Part shown: piece after piece, positions 61,477 through 64,000 of the stretch
Layout of the letters: every line of letters begins with the position of its first letter
Numbering within the stretch: position 1 is the stretch's first letter
Assembly: GCA_030454085.1 (NCBI GenBank)
Contig: JAKDJD010000008.1
Span: forward strand, 1-64,000
DNA length: 64,000 bases
Source: Kocuria sp.
Lineage (GTDB): Bacteria; Actinomycetota; Actinomycetes; Actinomycetales; Micrococcaceae
Direction: 5' to 3'
The notes under the pieces: model-generated
What the model was told of the DNA's origin: nothing
Database searches by the model: none
The model's input: only the letters and a program-made list of their open reading frames with translations
Translations under genes and position numbers: made by a program

Positions 61477-62401
61477 ATCCGCTCAGCAGAACCGTCACGT
61501 CGTCATAGGGCTGGGACCGGTTCCGCCCGAAGAAGTCGAGACCGTACTCGGACCTGACGTGGATTTCGTCGCGGAGCCCGGACCGCAGGACCTCGCCGTC
61601 GCGGAAGGCGCGATAGTCCGAGCCGCGGTGACGGTCGGCGAGGCCGAACTCGAGCGCATGCCCGAGCTCAAAGTCATTGCCCGAACGGGAGTGGGAGTCG
61701 ACGACGTCGACGTGCCCGCGGCGCAGCGGCGGGGTATTCCTGTTGCCATCACTCCGGGAACCAATACCAATGCCGTAGCCGAAGGGGCTTTCGCCCACAT
61801 CCTGCACTTGGTCAAGTCGTTGGACCCGCTGACACGGTTGGTGCGCGAAGGCCGGTGGGCCGAGCGATCCGGAGTTCCGGTGGGTGACCTCGAGGGCGCG
61901 ACCCTGGGCATCGTGGGCTACGGGCGTATCGGCCGGCGCGTGGCCCACATCGCTCGGGCCTTCGGGATGGAGATCCTGGCCTACGACCCCGTGGCCCCGG
62001 TCGACCCCGAGATCCGCGCAGAAACCGTGGAAGAGCTCCTCAAGGGTTCCGACGTCGTTTCTCTGCATCTTCCGTTGGTCGAACAAACCAGAAACCTCAT
62101 CGACCGGGACGCCTTGGCTACCATGCGCCCCGGGGCGGTGCTGATCAACGTCAGTCGTGGTGGGATCGTGGATGAGAATGCGCTCTTGGAGGCCTTGGAG
62201 GAAGGGCGCATTTCCGGTGCCGGACTGGATGCCTTCGACCCTGAGCCGGCCCAGGACCACCCGCTGTATCACCACCCCAATACGGTGCTGACCCCGCACG
62301 TGATGGGACTGAGCAAGAACGCAGCCAGCGCGACCTTCCACGATGCGGCCGTCGCGGTTCGTGCCGTTCTGGACGGTGGTCAACCCGCTGCCGTGGCGTA
62401 G
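61469..62401 (+). CDS. D-2-hydroxyacid dehydrogenase
   Basis: This 310-residue dehydrogenase has the NAD motif GIVGYGRIGRRVAHIARAFG near residue 148, the substrate Arg in INVSRGGIVDENALLEAL near 227, the Glu of GAGLDAFDPEP and the catalytic His in TPHVMGLS near 277. It belongs to the glyoxylate/hydroxypyruvate reductase and phosphoglycerate dehydrogenase family. GGAGGG precedes ATG 61469, which overlaps the aldolase by 8 bp. In the operon it may reduce or oxidise a hydroxyacid product such as glycerate/hydroxypyruvate or tartronate-type intermediates. Confidence 0.85.
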   Translation: MTESAQQNRHVVIGLGPVPPEEVETVLGPDVDFVAEPGPQDLAVAEGAIVRAAVTVGEAELERMPELKVIARTGVGVDDVDVPAAQRRGIPVAITPGTNTNAVAEGAFAHILHLVKSLDPLTRLVREGRWAERSGVPVGDLEGATLGIVGYGRIGRRVAHIARAFGMEILAYDPVAPVDPEIRAETVEELLKGSDVVSLHLPLVEQTRNLIDRDALATMRPGAVLINVSRGGIVDENALLEALEEGRISGAGLDAFDPEPAQDHPLYHHPNTVLTPHVMGLSKNAASATFHDAAVAVRAVLDGGQPAAVA

Positions 62402-62408
62402 ACCCGAG

Positions 62409-62452
62409 GAGGGCGGTCGCTATCCCCAGGGGCACCGCCCTCCCGCTATTTG
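62409..62452 (+). terminator. Rho-independent terminator after the hydroxyacid dehydrogenase gene
   Basis: Nine-base arms GAGGGCGGT (62409-62417) and ACCGCCCTC (62434-62442), with an inner CCCC/GGGG stem, are followed by CCGCTATTT. It separates the first four genes of the operon from the next promoter. Confidence 0.7.
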
Positions 62453-62454
62453 TA

Positions 62455-62506
62455 TTGACATTAGAACAAGCCGAAAAATAAGCTGAATCAACGATGGACC
62501 GGTCCA
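62455..62506 (+). promoter_or_regulatory. Second LacI-controlled promoter
   Basis: TTGACA (62455-62460) and a weak -10 (TAAGCT at 62479-62484) precede the palindrome TGGACCGGTCCA (62495-62506), the same core as at 57139 and 57193. The downstream Gfo/Idh/MocA gene therefore belongs to the same regulon but has its own promoter. Confidence 0.7.
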
Positions 62507-62541
62507 ATTCTCCGGTCGGACGATCTCAACGAGGAGAAATC

Positions 62542-63765
62542 ATGGCAGAACAGCAAACCGTTGGAGTGGGGCTCATCAGTGTTGGTTGGATGGGCAAAGT
62601 CCATTCCCGGGCCTATGCCAACATTCCAGTCTTCTACCCGGAGCTGGGGATCAAACCTCGTTTGGTGATCGCCGCCGATACGGCTGAGGACCGTGCCGAA
62701 TACGCGGTCGACGTACTGGGTTATGAAAAAGGGACCACCGACTACCATGAGGTCCTCAACAATCCCGACGTGGATGTCGTCTCAATCTGTGCGCCGAACT
62801 TCCTGCATGCCCAGATTGCCCAGGACGCCGCGGCCGCGGGCAAGGCCTTCTGGCTCGAAAAGCCCGCCGGGCGATCCGCAGAGGAGACGCAAGCCATTTC
62901 CGACGCGGCGGATCGGGCCGGAGTGGTCAGCGCCGTGGGGTTCAACTACCGGAACGCGCCCGCCATCGAATATGCGCGCCAACTCGTGGCCGATGGCAAA
63001 TTGGGGAGAATCACCAACGTTCGCGGTGCGTTCTTCGCCGACTACTCTGCGGACCCCCGAGGTGCCCTGTCATGGCGCTTTGTCCGCGATCTGGCGGGCT
63101 CCGGTGTTCTCGGAGATCTGATGGGACACCTGATCGATCTGACGCACTACGTGGTGGGACCCGTCCAGGAAGTCACGGCCGCGACCTCGACGGTCTACTC
63201 CGAGCGTCCCGAACTGCCGATGGGCAGCGGAACCCACTTTGCCATCGTGGAGAACGGCGACATGAAGCCCGTGGAGAACGAGGACTACGCTTCGATGATC
63301 GTCCGCTACGCCCAGCCCGATTCCTCGGGCTCGGCATCGCCCGTTATCGGAACGCTGGAGGCCTCCCGCGTGGCCAACGGTCCGCGTGCGTCCTACGGCG
63401 TGGAGGTCTACGGAACCGAAGGGTCTTTCCGCTGGGACTTCGAGAGGATGAATGAGCTCCAGCTCGCGCTCAACACCGCGCCCCACGTTGGTTACACCAC
63501 GGTCATGGCTGGCGCGGAATTCGGAGACTTTTCAGTTTTCCAGCCAGGCGCCGGGACTCCCATGGGATATGACGACCTCAAGACCATCGAGGCCAAGAAG
63601 TTCCTCCTCGCGTTCCTGGGACAGGACTCCCAGCACGCAGATATCAAGGACGGCCTGTCCGCCAACCGTGTGGTTTCCGCGGCCGAGAAGTCGGCGGAAA
63701 GCGGCAGCTGGCAGAAGGTCGACCAGGTTTCCAACACCAGCGCGCAGGGGAAGGGCGGAAAATAG
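62542..63765 (+). CDS. Gfo/Idh/MocA-family dehydrogenase
   Basis: This 407-residue oxidoreductase resembles the dehydrogenase at 33106. It has the Rossmann motif GVGLISVGWMGKVHSRAY near residue 8, the FWLEKPAGRS motif near 111 with the catalytic Lys, and SGVLGDLMGHLIDLTHYV near 188 with the Asp/His pair. GAGGAGAAA precedes ATG 62542. An upstream in-frame ATG at 62494 falls inside the LacI operator and is not used. Its likely job is the first oxidation of a cyclitol or sugar in the LacI-controlled pathway. Confidence 0.85.
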   Translation: MAEQQTVGVGLISVGWMGKVHSRAYANIPVFYPELGIKPRLVIAADTAEDRAEYAVDVLGYEKGTTDYHEVLNNPDVDVVSICAPNFLHAQIAQDAAAAGKAFWLEKPAGRSAEETQAISDAADRAGVVSAVGFNYRNAPAIEYARQLVADGKLGRITNVRGAFFADYSADPRGALSWRFVRDLAGSGVLGDLMGHLIDLTHYVVGPVQEVTAATSTVYSERPELPMGSGTHFAIVENGDMKPVENEDYASMIVRYAQPDSSGSASPVIGTLEASRVANGPRASYGVEVYGTEGSFRWDFERMNELQLALNTAPHVGYTTVMAGAEFGDFSVFQPGAGTPMGYDDLKTIEAKKFLLAFLGQDSQHADIKDGLSANRVVSAAEKSAESGSWQKVDQVSNTSAQGKGGK

Positions 63766-63767
63766 TC

Positions 63768-64000
63768 GTGCAAGAACTTTTGAAGGACAAAGTCGTCCTG
63801 GTCACGGGCGGTTCTCAGGGCCTGGGGCTTGCCATCGCGCAGGCCGCGGCTCGGGAAGGCGCCCGTGGCGTCGCAATCGTCGGGCGTCATGAGGACAAAC
63901 TGGCCACAGCCGAAAGGAGCCTCGGGGAATTCGCTGCCGAGACCTTCAGTGTCGTCGCCGATTTGGAGTCCCCTGGGGAGGCCGAGCGCGTCGTCGCCGA
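63768..64000 (+). CDS. Short-chain dehydrogenase/reductase (cut by window end)
   Basis: The first 77 codons are present. GTG 63768 begins right after the previous stop and gives VVLVTGGSQGLGLAIAQAAA with the TGGSQGLG cofactor motif, then GVAIVGRHEDKL (NAD/NADP specificity region) and VVADLESPG. The active site lies beyond the window. It is probably cotranscribed with the dehydrogenase upstream and works on the same substrate family. Confidence 0.8.
   Translation, partial: MQELLKDKVVLVTGGSQGLGLAIAQAAAREGARGVAIVGRHEDKLATAERSLGEFAAETFSVVADLESPGEAERVVA

Noticed and set aside
1-64000. tRNA, rRNA or transposase genes
   Set aside because: I looked through the gaps between genes and saw no tRNA-like cloverleaf, rRNA segment, transposase or integrase; gaps are short and largely explained.

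Overview
The window is high-GC DNA with tightly packed, often ATGA/GTGA-overlapping genes, TTG/GTG starts and strong GGAGG ribosome binding sites. This points to an actinobacterium, most likely Micrococcales/Micrococcaceae-like; the genus cannot be fixed from the sequence. It reads as a metabolic accessory region: three catabolic gene sets around one surface-polysaccharide locus. I found no rRNA, tRNA, CRISPR array or insertion sequence.

Layout. (1) 407-2480: a secreted LpqC-like esterase lipoprotein and an aldo/keto reductase. (2) 2641-16179: a myo-inositol regulon with two IolT-type sugar porters, iolC, a Cgl0159-type aldolase-like gene, iolD, mmsA/iolA, iolE, iolG and two TIM-barrel isomerases. 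iolB is not present here. Two more Gfo/Idh/MocA dehydrogenases at 32067-34314 probably belong to the same regulon, because the palindrome TTGTCAGGACAA (or close variants) lies before the first porter, in the iolC divergent region, before the iolH-like gene and before 33106-34314. (3) 16302-18691: a zinc alcohol dehydrogenase and an MFS exporter. (4) 18766-29762: a probable ectoine catabolic operon (LysR regulator, DoeA-like hydrolase, class-I aminotransferase-fold protein, M20 deacylase, ProP-like porter, SDR, class-III aminotransferase, aldehyde dehydrogenase, alanine dehydrogenase). An M20 enzyme stands where DoeB is expected. (5) 29919-31984: a hypothetical protein and a YjiH-type membrane protein.

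(6) 34910-55934: an exopolysaccharide locus with four Leloir-type glycosyltransferases and one GT2-like enzyme, an aldo/keto reductase plus GMC oxidoreductase pair, a WcaF-like acetyltransferase, Wzy, UDP-sugar dehydrogenase, low-molecular-weight phosphatase, Wzz/BY-kinase, Wzx flippase, three tandem SGNH-type lipoproteins, a beta-helix protein and a lectin-like protein. The locus carries four coding lesions: an amber codon in the UDP-sugar dehydrogenase, and apparent 1-base losses in wzx, the second SGNH gene and the lectin-like gene. The three SGNH genes came from duplication of a unit that also carried the end of the upstream glycosyltransferase, since remnants of that end remain.

(7) 56050-64000 (runs off the window): a LacI regulator and a target operon with perfect GGACCGGTCC-core operators. 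The operon encodes an aldehyde dehydrogenase, a second IolD-like ThDP enzyme, an HpcH/HpaI aldolase, a D-2-hydroxyacid dehydrogenase, a Gfo/Idh/MocA dehydrogenase and an SDR. This combination looks like an uncharacterised cyclitol or sugar-acid pathway and is the best candidate in the window for something new. Intergenic DNA also holds a roughly 90-bp element present twice (4221-4312 and 29793-29879) and a second small repeat family.
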